A DNA stretch of 18,570 nucleotides. It comes from DAOTUL01 sp034437435. Its GTDB lineage: Bacteria; Chloroflexota; Anaerolineae; Aggregatilineales; Phototrophicaceae. Under the pieces are notes generated by a model that worked only from the letters and a program-made list of their open reading frames with translations, had not been told where the DNA came from and did no database searches. The first letter of the stretch is position 1. Each line of letters opens with the position of its first letter. Position numbers and translations under genes: made by a program. Below, in pieces: positions 1 through 7,299 of this stretch. The stretch lies in NCBI GenBank assembly GCA_964417785.1, contig CAYQJO010000068.1, forward strand, positions 1 through 18,570, given 5' to 3'.

Positions 1-110
1 ACCGACACATCTTCACGCAGCGGCGACTCGTGCAGCATATTGGGTTCCAGCACCGGGCGGGGCATCACTCCGGATTTTGAGATTGAAGGTATTTTTGTTT
101 TTTCAGACAT
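1..110 (-). CDS. N-terminal part of an unidentified protein (runs off the left edge)
   Basis: An ATG at 110-108 on the minus strand opens a frame that stays open for 36 codons to the window edge. It begins MSEKTKIPSISKSGVMP and continues with RPVLEPNMLHESPLRED. A GGGGTG stretch about 4 to 9 bases upstream of the ATG (around 115-120) is a plausible ribosome binding site. The first dozen codons are A/T-rich and the rest GC-rich, as is common at gene starts. There is no signal peptide or membrane segment in the visible part, and I recognise no family from these 36 residues. It lies downstream of the exonuclease gene on the same strand, 80 bases away, and could share its transcript. Confidence 0.6.
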   Translation of the reverse strand, partial: MSEKTKIPSISKSGVMPRPVLEPNMLHESPLREDVS

Positions 111-190
111 CGTTCACCCCGAACATTTGTTTACGACTCTAGTTTAACGCAACCTCTCCAAAAACAGCATAGTCGGCTGATTAAGCTTTC

Positions 191-715
191 TTAACCTGCC
201 ATCTTTTGAATCAATGCCAGAGTCAGACGGCAGTCTCCTACAGCACTGTGTGCATCCCTGACCTGTATCCGCTGCTGCTGGCATGCCTTACTCAACGACT
301 GCCATTTATAACCACGCCGGTTTCGTTCGCCCCAGAAGTGGGCATATGACTTCATGGCACACGACCACTCCGCCACACGCGGCAGCGGCAGATTGAGACG
401 CTGGCATTCGCCCTGGATCACCTTTTTCTCGTATTCTACGTTGTAAGCCACCACCACCTTACCCGCCAGCAGCACACTGAAGGACACATACAGGTCTTTG
501 AAGCCAGGTGCAGCAGCCACCATCGCGTCGGTGATTCCGTGAACGGCGGTGGCGTCCGCCGGAATATGACCTTCAGGCCGGACGAACGTATCCATCAATA
601 CATTACCCGCCAGATCAACCATACCGATCTGGACGATCTGAGCGTTGTGCAGCCCGGTCGTTTCGACATCGAGGATAATGGCTTTGCGGTCGATCATTTC
701 TTGCGCCCAGTTCAC
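191..715 (-). CDS. DnaQ-like DEDDh 3'-5' exonuclease
   Basis: A 174-residue protein of the DnaQ/epsilon-type RNase H-fold exonuclease family, which removes nucleotides from DNA or RNA 3' ends using two metal ions. Exo I is DVETTG (Asp16, Glu18). Exo III is HSAVGD (His156, Asp161), with the His-x4-Asp spacing of the DEDDh class. Exo II reads YNVEYEKK (around 91-98), so the usual Asp of the NxxFD motif is Glu96. The protein is a single short domain with no polymerase or helicase partner fused to it, so its role (proofreading, repair or RNA trimming) cannot be told. The start is GTG at 715-713; it overlaps the stop of the upstream gene as GTGA, which supports both the start and translational coupling. 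The family is clear; the substrate is not. Confidence 0.88.
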   Translation of the reverse strand: MNWAQEMIDRKAIILDVETTGLHNAQIVQIGMVDLAGNVLMDTFVRPEGHIPADATAVHGITDAMVAAAPGFKDLYVSFSVLLAGKVVVAYNVEYEKKVIQGECQRLNLPLPRVAEWSCAMKSYAHFWGERNRRGYKWQSLSKACQQQRIQVRDAHSAVGDCRLTLALIQKMAG

Positions 716-1254
716 GCCATCTTCTCCCGAATCTGACGAATATAGGGCGGCAGTGGTTCCCCACAGGCTGATTCTTCCACGTCGAGCAAATCATCACCCC
801 AGACCACCCGACCACCGGCACCGGCCATCACTGCACCATGAAACAGGTGTCCGATGGCAAAATAGACATCGACCAACGACTCTGGCACATCGCGCAGCAA
901 ATTGCACAGGGTATCCAGCGAACCCACATTGATGCAGCAGTCGTATTCACCCACATAAACCGGCGCGATCACCATCACGGTGCTATTCAACCGGCTCACA
1001 TATTCGGCCATCATCAGGTCTTCAAGCTGGGCGGCTCGCATGTTGTCGTCCAGCAGATCGTCGATGCCTTCGGCCACGATCACAATCCGGGCATGCGGAT
1101 TGGCCCGGCGCACCCCACGCAGTACCGCCGCCAGCAGGTCCCGATCCTCGGTCCAGTTGACCAGGATACGAACCGCGCCGAACACAGCATCCGGTGGACT
1201 GTAGACAAACGTCTCACGGCGGGCTGAGTTGATGAATTTCACCACTACTACCAC
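712..1254 (-). CDS. DUF362-like protein of unknown function
   Basis: A protein of up to 180 residues. I do not recognise it with certainty. The C-terminal part, with GGRVVWGDDLLDVEESACG followed by PPYIRQIRE, resembles the end of DUF362 proteins, where a G-D-x-x-x-V/D-x-x-A stretch precedes a short helix. The N-terminal part has an alpha/beta pattern (RILVNWTEDRDLLAAVLRG, then ARIVIVAEG) that also fits DUF362. It is much shorter than the usual family length of about 300 or more and lacks a ferredoxin-like 4Fe-4S module. The GTG at 1254 gives the longest frame. An AAAGGTGG element at about 1251-1258 would better serve the GTG at 1242-1240, giving a protein four residues shorter (starting VKFINS). 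Its stop overlaps the exonuclease start, so the two are probably made together. Confidence 0.6.
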   Translation of the reverse strand: MVVVVKFINSARRETFVYSPPDAVFGAVRILVNWTEDRDLLAAVLRGVRRANPHARIVIVAEGIDDLLDDNMRAAQLEDLMMAEYVSRLNSTVMVIAPVYVGEYDCCINVGSLDTLCNLLRDVPESLVDVYFAIGHLFHGAVMAGAGGRVVWGDDLLDVEESACGEPLPPYIRQIREKMA

Positions 1255-1309
1255 CTTTCGATACGATCATAGTGTATCCAATCTGCGCAGAGCCGTCCAT
1301 CAGAGTCGG

Positions 1310-2833
1310 TCAAGCATCGGGATTCCGGTAGACTTTCAGCGAGTTTGCGTCCAATTCCAGCGGCCAGGACTCGACTTCGCGCAGCATATCATCGGCGGTG
1401 GGTATCCACAACATGCCCCATGTGCGCCAGATGTCGTCCACAACCACATAGCGGGCGCGGCGAAAATTGGTGTCAAAGACAAACCGTTCTTCCGGCACAC
1501 TGGCGGGCATATGGACCGTCTCTAATCCGGTGGCGGCCACACTCATCTGAAAATCGACCGCATTTGCATCCAGCATCCACACCAGGACCGGCGTGGTAAT
1601 CACCAGATCACCGGGTACGGTGCGGGCGTTGATATGATCCGCCACCTGCCGGGCGGCGTCAGGATCGACCAGAAACGGCTCGATGGCAGTCGTGTAGCCA
1701 TCTTGGACCTGATGGATGGTCTTTCGGAGTGAGTCGGCCAACGGCACACCGATCAACGCCGCAGCCACGCCCGCCGTCACCATACCTGCCAGGACCGGCG
1801 GTAGATCGTTTCTGCTCCACCGCCATATGACAGTACCGCCAGTGTGGATCAAACCGGCCACACCCAACGCCAGCAGCGGCAGCAGCGGCGTGATGTAGTA
1901 GTAGCTCAGGCTGTATAAGGCAACCGAGCGCCCGATGACCATCACCGGCACAACCATCAACGCCAGGGCGACACCGCTCAGGCGCAGCGGTCGCAGCGTG
2001 AACAGGCCCACCAACCCCAGTGGGAACCAAATTTCCAGGCGCAGCAGCGTGGTATAGTTTTCGATCAGCACATCAATCTGGCGCGGCAGGCCATAGGGAC
2101 TCATGCGATAGAGCGTGAAATCCAGATCAAGCCAGAAGGCGTCCGGCGTATGAGTCAATGCTGCCACTGCATAGATGCCGAAGGGCAGTGCCAGCAGCGG
2201 CAGCGACCACACCAGGTCCAATGGACGACGTACCAGCACAATCAAAGCCAGCGGCACCAGCAGTGATGCCATCATCAGGTCGCTGGTGATTCCGATACCG
2301 ACCGCGCCCGCTGCCAGGGCCAGCCACACCCGCTTACCATCCGACCAATACTGCACCAGACCCAGTAAGGTCAGCACCACCAGAGGCGACAACAGGGCAT
2401 AGCTGAAGCCGAAACGACTGTATAACACCGCCTCCGGGTAGATCGCCAGCGCTCCCGCCGCCAGCAGCGGCAGCAGCCGGTTCTTCTGCGTCAATCGCAC
2501 GGTGAGATAGAGCAGAAACACGGTCAGCACACCAAGTATCCCGGTCAGGGTACGCAGCGTGGTCATGTTGGCACCGAACAAATCGATCATCCCGGCCAGC
2601 ACAATCCCGAACAACGGCATGCGCCCGAACATCAACACCGACTGATCGACCGCCATGTACTGCACTTTGCCGTCCAGCAAATTCTGGGCGATGTTCAGAT
2701 GGGTGGCTTCGTCGGTATACCAGCGCGGGTTATCACCGGCATTGTGCAGACGCAGGTACGCCGCCAGCGCCAGGATCACCAATAGGACCAGGATTTCCAG
2801 TACGATGAAGTTTCGATTTTGCATCCAGATCAT
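1310..2833 (-). CDS. GT-C fold membrane glycosyltransferase (GT39/ArnT-like)
   Basis: A 507-residue integral membrane protein of the PMT/ArnT superfamily, enzymes that move a sugar from a polyprenyl-phosphate donor to a protein or lipid on the outer face of the membrane. A first membrane helix (about 9-27) is followed by YTDEATHLNIAQNLL. The Asp41-Glu42 pair sits where GT-C enzymes carry the catalytic acidic residue in the first external loop. GRMPLFGIVLAGM (about 70-82) matches the next conserved stretch. At least eight further hydrophobic segments follow, ending in a soluble C-terminal domain of about 120 residues. Start choice is open: ATG 2833-2831 is only just downstream of an AGAAAG stretch, while ATG 2824-2822 (MQNRNFI) lies at a more normal distance from it. 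The sugar and acceptor cannot be read from sequence; the divergent surface-protein gene is one possible client (inference). Confidence 0.85.
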   Translation of the reverse strand: MIWMQNRNFIVLEILVLLVILALAAYLRLHNAGDNPRWYTDEATHLNIAQNLLDGKVQYMAVDQSVLMFGRMPLFGIVLAGMIDLFGANMTTLRTLTGILGVLTVFLLYLTVRLTQKNRLLPLLAAGALAIYPEAVLYSRFGFSYALLSPLVVLTLLGLVQYWSDGKRVWLALAAGAVGIGITSDLMMASLLVPLALIVLVRRPLDLVWSLPLLALPFGIYAVAALTHTPDAFWLDLDFTLYRMSPYGLPRQIDVLIENYTTLLRLEIWFPLGLVGLFTLRPLRLSGVALALMVVPVMVIGRSVALYSLSYYYITPLLPLLALGVAGLIHTGGTVIWRWSRNDLPPVLAGMVTAGVAAALIGVPLADSLRKTIHQVQDGYTTAIEPFLVDPDAARQVADHINARTVPGDLVITTPVLVWMLDANAVDFQMSVAATGLETVHMPASVPEERFVFDTNFRRARYVVVDDIWRTWGMLWIPTADDMLREVESWPLELDANSLKVYRNPDA

Positions 2834-2904
2834 CTTTCTATCACGTTGGTTTAGACACGGTTAGCATTCATCCAGTTCCGCTGCGATGTAAGGCTTATGC
2901 GAGT

Positions 2905-2933
2905 TTGCATATTACAGACTAAAGGCATATGAT
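2905..2933 (+). promoter_or_regulatory. sigma70-type promoter for the LPETG surface protein
   Basis: TTGCAT (2905-2910) and TATGAT (2928-2933) are separated by exactly 17 bases. Each hexamer matches the consensus at five of six positions. The predicted transcript would start near 2940, leaving a leader of about 30 bases before the ATG at 2973. An AGGA at 2963-2966 is the likely ribosome binding site. This is sequence evidence only. Confidence 0.7.
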
Positions 2934-2972
2934 GTATCTCAACGATTACGAAAACGCAACACAGGACGCCCC

Positions 2973-5900
2973 ATGAGGACTCGCGCCGCACTGTTCATGC
3001 TACTTCTCGCTCTGGTCGCACTGACGGGACTACCGGCTGCTGCGCAGTTTGATCCCTCTTTTCCCGAAAACACCGATACACCAGTAGACACCATCGCAAC
3101 CTATTTTGGTAACTTGCAGGTTGCCAACGGAGGCGTGTCACTGTTTGATGACGCAAACAACCCGGTCAAGAATGGAACCATCAACAATACCGGGAACTCC
3201 CAACCTCTTGTCATCAACACCTGCGCGAGTGGATCACTGCCAACCGTGCGGGCTGCTTATGTCAACTGGTACTCGCGCTGGCGTGGAACAGGTGGTCCGC
3301 CTACGTTTGACACACAAATTGACGTCGCTATAAATGGCAGCTTGGCACAGAGTTTCAGCGCTTCTGTGGGTGCAAATACATTATTCCGCGCACGAATCGG
3401 TGACGACCGCTACCGCGTGCATGGTATTGTCGATGTCACGACACTGCTGAACACCAATTTGCAGAACGGCATCAACACCGTTGCTGTGACCAATCTCGAT
3501 GTGCCGACACCGGCAGCCGACCAGAATCAGCATTATGGTATCGGAATTACCGCCATTTACGAATGCCCGGAGTTCCCTTATGTGAAGGTCAGCTACAAAG
3601 CCGGCCTGGACTGGTTTTTCACCAACAGCCCGGATGGCGGTGTCATGGGCGATTATTCGCGAATTATCTGTGAGACCCTTCCCACCGGCGCACGCAATGT
3701 GGCAATCGATTCGATCTTCGGTGGACAGGCAACTCCTCCAGGCGGAACACTCCGCGCCAATGACCTTTTCATCTTTGCTGGCAATGGCCCACCACCTACG
3801 ACTCTGGCTGACCCACCGCAAGCGTATTCAGACTTGATCACACCATCCTTCGAGCTGACACGTTCGGAACTCGCCTGGACTTCCAGTGCAGGGCAGGAAT
3901 GGGATGTTTACAACGATTCGATTACGCTAGACGCAGATTATGATTATGTCTGCATCCAGGCGTGGTCGCCGAATGACTTCATCCCAGATCAGGGAGTCAG
4001 CGGCGACCTCCTCTCTCCGGTATTCACGGTAGAGATACCCGTCGTCAATCTCGGCGATTACGTCTGGATTGACGAGGACCAGGAGGGCGATCAGGATGCG
4101 GGTGAACCACCGCTCCCCGGCGCAACCGTCGAATTGTTCTCTACCACCGATAACGGTGCCACATTGGTCCCTGCGGTCGAAGCCGATGGGACAACACCTG
4201 TCGCATCGCAAATCACTGACTCCAACGGCAACTACCGTTTCTTCAACCTGCCCCCTGGCGATTATGTCGTGCGCGTCACCCCACCGTCCGGTTATCTGCC
4301 CACACCGGTCAACGAGGCTGATCCGAACACTGATGACAACACCGACTCAAATATCGACACCAATCGAACCCCACCAAGTGGTTCATATGAAAGTGGTGTC
4401 GTCACACTGGAAGTGGGCAACGAACCAGCAGACGACGGCGACGGCACTGATGGCAATCTAACCGTAGACTTCGGCTTCTATCTGCCAGCAGAAGAACCAG
4501 AATACGATCTCGCGCTGCGCAAGACGGTCGAGTCACAATCTGTGACGGCCACGCCTTCGGGACAGACTATCGAAGTGACCTTCTCCATCGAGGTCTTCAA
4601 CCAGGGCGATGCAGATGCCAGCGACATCGAGGTCACAGACTACATTCTGCCGTCTATGTTCGAGGCGTTTGATCCGGCACTCAATCCGGATGGTTCCACA
4701 ACGGGCAGCGCCACCTTGCCCTTTACTTGGTCCACTGCTGGCGGCAACGCTGTCGCCACACTGAGTGGGACCCTGCCCAGTGGTGGATCGGTACGCTTCC
4801 CGATCACGCTGGTGGTCGCCGATGGGGCTGGCGGTCGCATCGACAACTTCGCTGAGATCAGCAGAGATGACGGTGACGACATCGACTCGACACCCGATGG
4901 CAACAACGACGAATATGATCCCAATAACCCGGATACTGATCGCCTCACGGATGACGAGATTTCCAACTTCTTCAATGACGAAGACGACCACGACATCGCC
5001 GAGATCGTCGTGTCCACGAGTACCACCTACAGCATCGGCAATTACGTCTGGTCCGACGATGACAACAGCGGCCATGTCAATGGCAGCGAAACCGGTATCG
5101 GCGGCGTACTGTTGGAACTGCTGGATGCCAGCGGCAGTGTGTTGGAGACGACCACCAGCGACGCCAACGGCTACTATCTCTTCGATGACCTGGCGACGGG
5201 TGACTATCGTGTCCGGATTGCGGCCAGCAACTTCACCGGCGTCCTGGATGGCTACGGTCCCAGCACCGGCGCATTGGAAGAATCCGATCCCGACAGCGAC
5301 GGCGATCAGAACGACAACGGCGACAACCCTTCCGATCCGGCAGCGACCGGCATCACCAGCGGTGTTTTCACCCTGGGCGACGGTGAACCGACTGCCGAAA
5401 CCCCGACCGCGTCCGGCATTGACGGCAATGATGGCGCGGGAACGCCCGATATTAACAGCAACCTGACCGTCGATTTCGGTGTGGTGCCATCCGAAATCCC
5501 GATCCCCGGCCCAAGCGTCAGCGACCCGGCGATTGTCAAGCTGGTGGACCCGGCCTTCGCCTTACCCGGTGAGGACGTGATCTGGACAGTGACCATCAGC
5601 AATCCCAACAGCACCGCGTTGACCGGCGTCCAGATCGAAGACGTTATCCCGGCAGAACTGACGATCCTCTCCGCGACATCGAGCGGTGGCATCACCAGCA
5701 TCAGCGGCCAGACCGTCACCGTGTCTATCCCGGTTCTGGCACCCGGCGCGTCGGTTCAGGCAACGATAGAGACTCGCATCCGTGAAAGTATCGCACCGCC
5801 CTACATCATCGAGAATGTAGCGGTGATCCAGCCACCCTACACTGGCAGCAGTTCGGCCCGTGTCTTGAGTGCGCAAACTCTGCCGGAAACTGGCGAGGCT

Positions 5901-5987
5901 CCCGCATGGCGTATGCCGCTGCTGGTGATGGTGATTTCCGCCTTGCTGCTGCTGGTGACGGTGCGCGAAATTCAGAAACCTGATTGA
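2973..5987 (+). CDS. secreted multi-domain surface protein with SdrD_B and DUF11 modules and LPETG anchor
   Basis: A 1004-residue exported protein. Residues 1-24 are a signal peptide (two Arg, a hydrophobic core, cleavage likely at AAA|Q). Residues 25-355 form an N-terminal domain rich in beta structure with no family I can name. Two SdrD_B-type modules follow at about 358-503 and 685-838; each opens with IGN/LGDYVW and closes with NLTVDFG. Each is followed by a DUF11-like module (about 509-680 and 850-960), with typical phrases such as DLALRKTV and WTVTISNPN. Asp/Asn-rich segments are probable calcium sites. The C-terminus is LPETG (970-974), a hydrophobic helix (981-996) and a short tail with Arg and Lys: a sortase sorting signal. 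It probably forms a stalk-like surface structure. The start is fixed by AGGA seven bases upstream. No sortase gene is in the window. Domain families are firm; biological role is unknown. Confidence 0.9.
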   Translation: MRTRAALFMLLLALVALTGLPAAAQFDPSFPENTDTPVDTIATYFGNLQVANGGVSLFDDANNPVKNGTINNTGNSQPLVINTCASGSLPTVRAAYVNWYSRWRGTGGPPTFDTQIDVAINGSLAQSFSASVGANTLFRARIGDDRYRVHGIVDVTTLLNTNLQNGINTVAVTNLDVPTPAADQNQHYGIGITAIYECPEFPYVKVSYKAGLDWFFTNSPDGGVMGDYSRIICETLPTGARNVAIDSIFGGQATPPGGTLRANDLFIFAGNGPPPTTLADPPQAYSDLITPSFELTRSELAWTSSAGQEWDVYNDSITLDADYDYVCIQAWSPNDFIPDQGVSGDLLSPVFTVEIPVVNLGDYVWIDEDQEGDQDAGEPPLPGATVELFSTTDNGATLVPAVEADGTTPVASQITDSNGNYRFFNLPPGDYVVRVTPPSGYLPTPVNEADPNTDDNTDSNIDTNRTPPSGSYESGVVTLEVGNEPADDGDGTDGNLTVDFGFYLPAEEPEYDLALRKTVESQSVTATPSGQTIEVTFSIEVFNQGDADASDIEVTDYILPSMFEAFDPALNPDGSTTGSATLPFTWSTAGGNAVATLSGTLPSGGSVRFPITLVVADGAGGRIDNFAEISRDDGDDIDSTPDGNNDEYDPNNPDTDRLTDDEISNFFNDEDDHDIAEIVVSTSTTYSIGNYVWSDDDNSGHVNGSETGIGGVLLELLDASGSVLETTTSDANGYYLFDDLATGDYRVRIAASNFTGVLDGYGPSTGALEESDPDSDGDQNDNGDNPSDPAATGITSGVFTLGDGEPTAETPTASGIDGNDGAGTPDINSNLTVDFGVVPSEIPIPGPSVSDPAIVKLVDPAFALPGEDVIWTVTISNPNSTALTGVQIEDVIPAELTILSATSSGGITSISGQTVTVSIPVLAPGASVQATIETRIRESIAPPYIIENVAVIQPPYTGSSSARVLSAQTLPETGEAPAWRMPLLVMVISALLLLVTVREIQKPD

Positions 5988-6006
5988 TCTCATTTGCGTA
6001 TATGGT

Positions 6007-6032
6007 GTAGGCGGCCCATCGGGGTCGCCTAC
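6007..6032 (+). terminator. hairpin downstream of the surface protein gene
   Basis: GTAGGCGGCCC and GGGGTCGCCTAC-type arms form an 11-bp stem (one G-T pair) closed by an ATCG loop. It begins 19 bases after the stop codon at 5987. No T-run follows, so it is not a textbook intrinsic terminator. It may be a weak terminator or an mRNA 3' end structure. Confidence 0.5.
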
Positions 6033-6056
6033 CATTGACTTGCAAGGGGGATCATT

Positions 6057-6413
6057 TTGGACTACGCAAAACAACCTGATGGCAGTTTCTACACACCGTT
6101 CAATCTGACGTTCGATGCGATGGAACAGTTGATGCTCATCAATTTCGAGAAGAACCCGGACAGCCTGTACGTCGGCTTCGAGCCGCAGGTATTCGACGAT
6201 GACATGACCGGCAAAGGCTTTATCGTCCTGGCCTACCGGGTGGACGAAACACTCGACATCTACCACCAACCCGGACTCGACTTTTCACACAAGAACTTCG
6301 ATTTCGTCCTCAAGGGCGTGAACCAGTTCATTGAACGTCCGCTGGAGGGTGCGCACCTGGACCTGACACCGGAGGGTGGCCGCCGCGCATCCGCAAGCCG
6401 TCGGTCCAGCTAA
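6057..6413 (+). CDS. hypothetical protein, probably truncated by a frameshift
   Basis: A 118-residue frame starting at TTG (6057), with a strong AAGGGGG six bases upstream (6044-6050). I do not recognise the family. There is no signal peptide or membrane segment; the sequence alternates hydrophobic and polar residues like a beta-sandwich protein. The last ~13 residues (GGRRASASRRSS and just before) are low in complexity and unlike the rest. From about 6380 the frame two bases ahead stays open to a TAA at 6521-6523. It reads with good third-position GC, for example LMFTLVSMFKGWPKSYKW and TGCIDISGKPH. The simplest reading is an intact 5' part followed by a frameshift or small deletion, leaving either a shortened protein or a decaying gene. 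It sits between the surface protein and the AIM24 gene, in the same direction. Confidence 0.6.
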   Translation: MDYAKQPDGSFYTPFNLTFDAMEQLMLINFEKNPDSLYVGFEPQVFDDDMTGKGFIVLAYRVDETLDIYHQPGLDFSHKNFDFVLKGVNQFIERPLEGAHLDLTPEGGRRASASRRSS

Positions 6414-6523
6414 TGTTCACCCTGGTTTCCATGTTCAAAGGCTGGCCCAAATCCTACAAATGGACGGGCTGCATCGACATCAGTGGAAAACCGCATATTC
6501 AATCACAATGGCAACGAGTATAA
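6380..6523 (+). pseudogene. out-of-frame coding-like remnant after 6057-6413
   Basis: This frame, two bases ahead of the upstream gene, reads about 48 codons to TAA 6521-6523. It includes KPSVQLMFTLVSMFKGWPKS and YKWTGCIDISGKPHI. About two thirds of its third codon positions are G or C across the middle part, as in real genes nearby, and its residues look protein-like (Trp, aromatic and hydrophobic runs). It has no obvious start or ribosome binding site of its own. I take it as the displaced 3' part of the gene at 6057; an independent short gene is the less likely alternative. Confidence 0.4.
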
Positions 6524-6536
6524 ACGGAGCGAAAAA

Positions 6537-7214
6537 ATGGACATCACCCTGAAACACCAACCATCGTATTCACTGGCTGTCGTCCAACTGGACCCCAACG
6601 AGAACGTCAAGGTCGAGCCGGGGGCTATGGTCAGCATGAGCGATGGCATCCAGATCGAAACCAAATCCGAGGGCGGCCTGTTCGGCGGTCTCAAGCGTAT
6701 GGTCGGCGGTGAGAGCTTCTTCCAGAACCGCTATACCGCACCCGCTCAGGGCGGCGAGATCACCCTGGCCCAGACTTTACCCGGCGATATGATCACGCTG
6801 GAACTGGATGGCGAACCTGGATTCCTGCTTCAAAGCGGAGCCTATATCGCCAGCGAAGACAGCATCCAGGTGGACTCAAAGTGGGGCGGCGCAAAGGGTT
6901 TCTTCGGCAGCGGCACGCTGATTCTGCTGAAGTGTGGCGGGCGTGGTAAACTGCTGGCTGGCTGCTACGGGGCTATCGAGGAGCGTGTTCTACAGGCTGG
7001 CGAGCGCTATACGGTTGATACCGGCCACATCGTCGGCTTTGAGGGCGATATGGGCTTTGAGGTCAAACGTGTGGGCGGCTGGAAATCGACCATGCTCAGC
7101 GGTGAAGGACTGGTCGTGCAGTTGACCGGTCCGGGACGTGTGCTGATGCAGACCCGCTCGGAGCAGGACCTCATCAATTGGATCATCCCGCAGGTACCAC
7201 AGAGTACCAATTAA
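6537..7214 (+). CDS. AIM24 / TIGR00266 family protein
   Basis: A 225-residue protein of the AIM24 (formerly DUF124) family, bacterial relatives of a yeast mitochondrial protein; its biochemical function is not established. Family features are visible: VEPGAMVSM (26-34), LKRMVGGESFFQNRY (52-66), LLQSGAYIAS (97-106), DTGHIVGFE (161-169) and GEGLVVQLTGPGRVLMQTRS (189-208). Length is normal for the family and no region appears to be missing. The frame is open further upstream to 6483, but the ATG at 6537 is chosen because CGGAG (6525-6529) lies seven bases before it and the similarity begins there. There is no signal peptide or membrane helix. It is followed by a hairpin shared with the convergent hppA gene. 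Confidence 0.9.
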   Translation: MDITLKHQPSYSLAVVQLDPNENVKVEPGAMVSMSDGIQIETKSEGGLFGGLKRMVGGESFFQNRYTAPAQGGEITLAQTLPGDMITLELDGEPGFLLQSGAYIASEDSIQVDSKWGGAKGFFGSGTLILLKCGGRGKLLAGCYGAIEERVLQAGERYTVDTGHIVGFEGDMGFEVKRVGGWKSTMLSGEGLVVQLTGPGRVLMQTRSEQDLINWIIPQVPQSTN

Positions 7215-7263
7215 TTAAGGATTGCGTGCGCACAGCCGTCACGCGAGTAGAGAGGGTTAAGAT

Positions 7264-7291
7264 GCCAGCCTGCCCACCCGGACAGGCTGGC
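7264..7291. terminator. bidirectional hairpin between convergent genes
   Basis: GCCAGCCTG (7264-7272) pairs perfectly with CAGGCTGGC (7283-7291) around a 10-base loop. It lies 49 bases after the AIM24 stop and 8 bases after the hppA stop on the other strand, so one structure can serve both genes. T-runs on either side are weak. Confidence 0.6.
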
Positions 7292-7299
7292 ACCGGGGG

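Noticed and set aside
180..195. TTAAG/CTTAA inverted repeat after the exonuclease stop as a terminator
   Set aside because: The stem is only 5 A/T-rich base pairs with no T-run; too weak to call.
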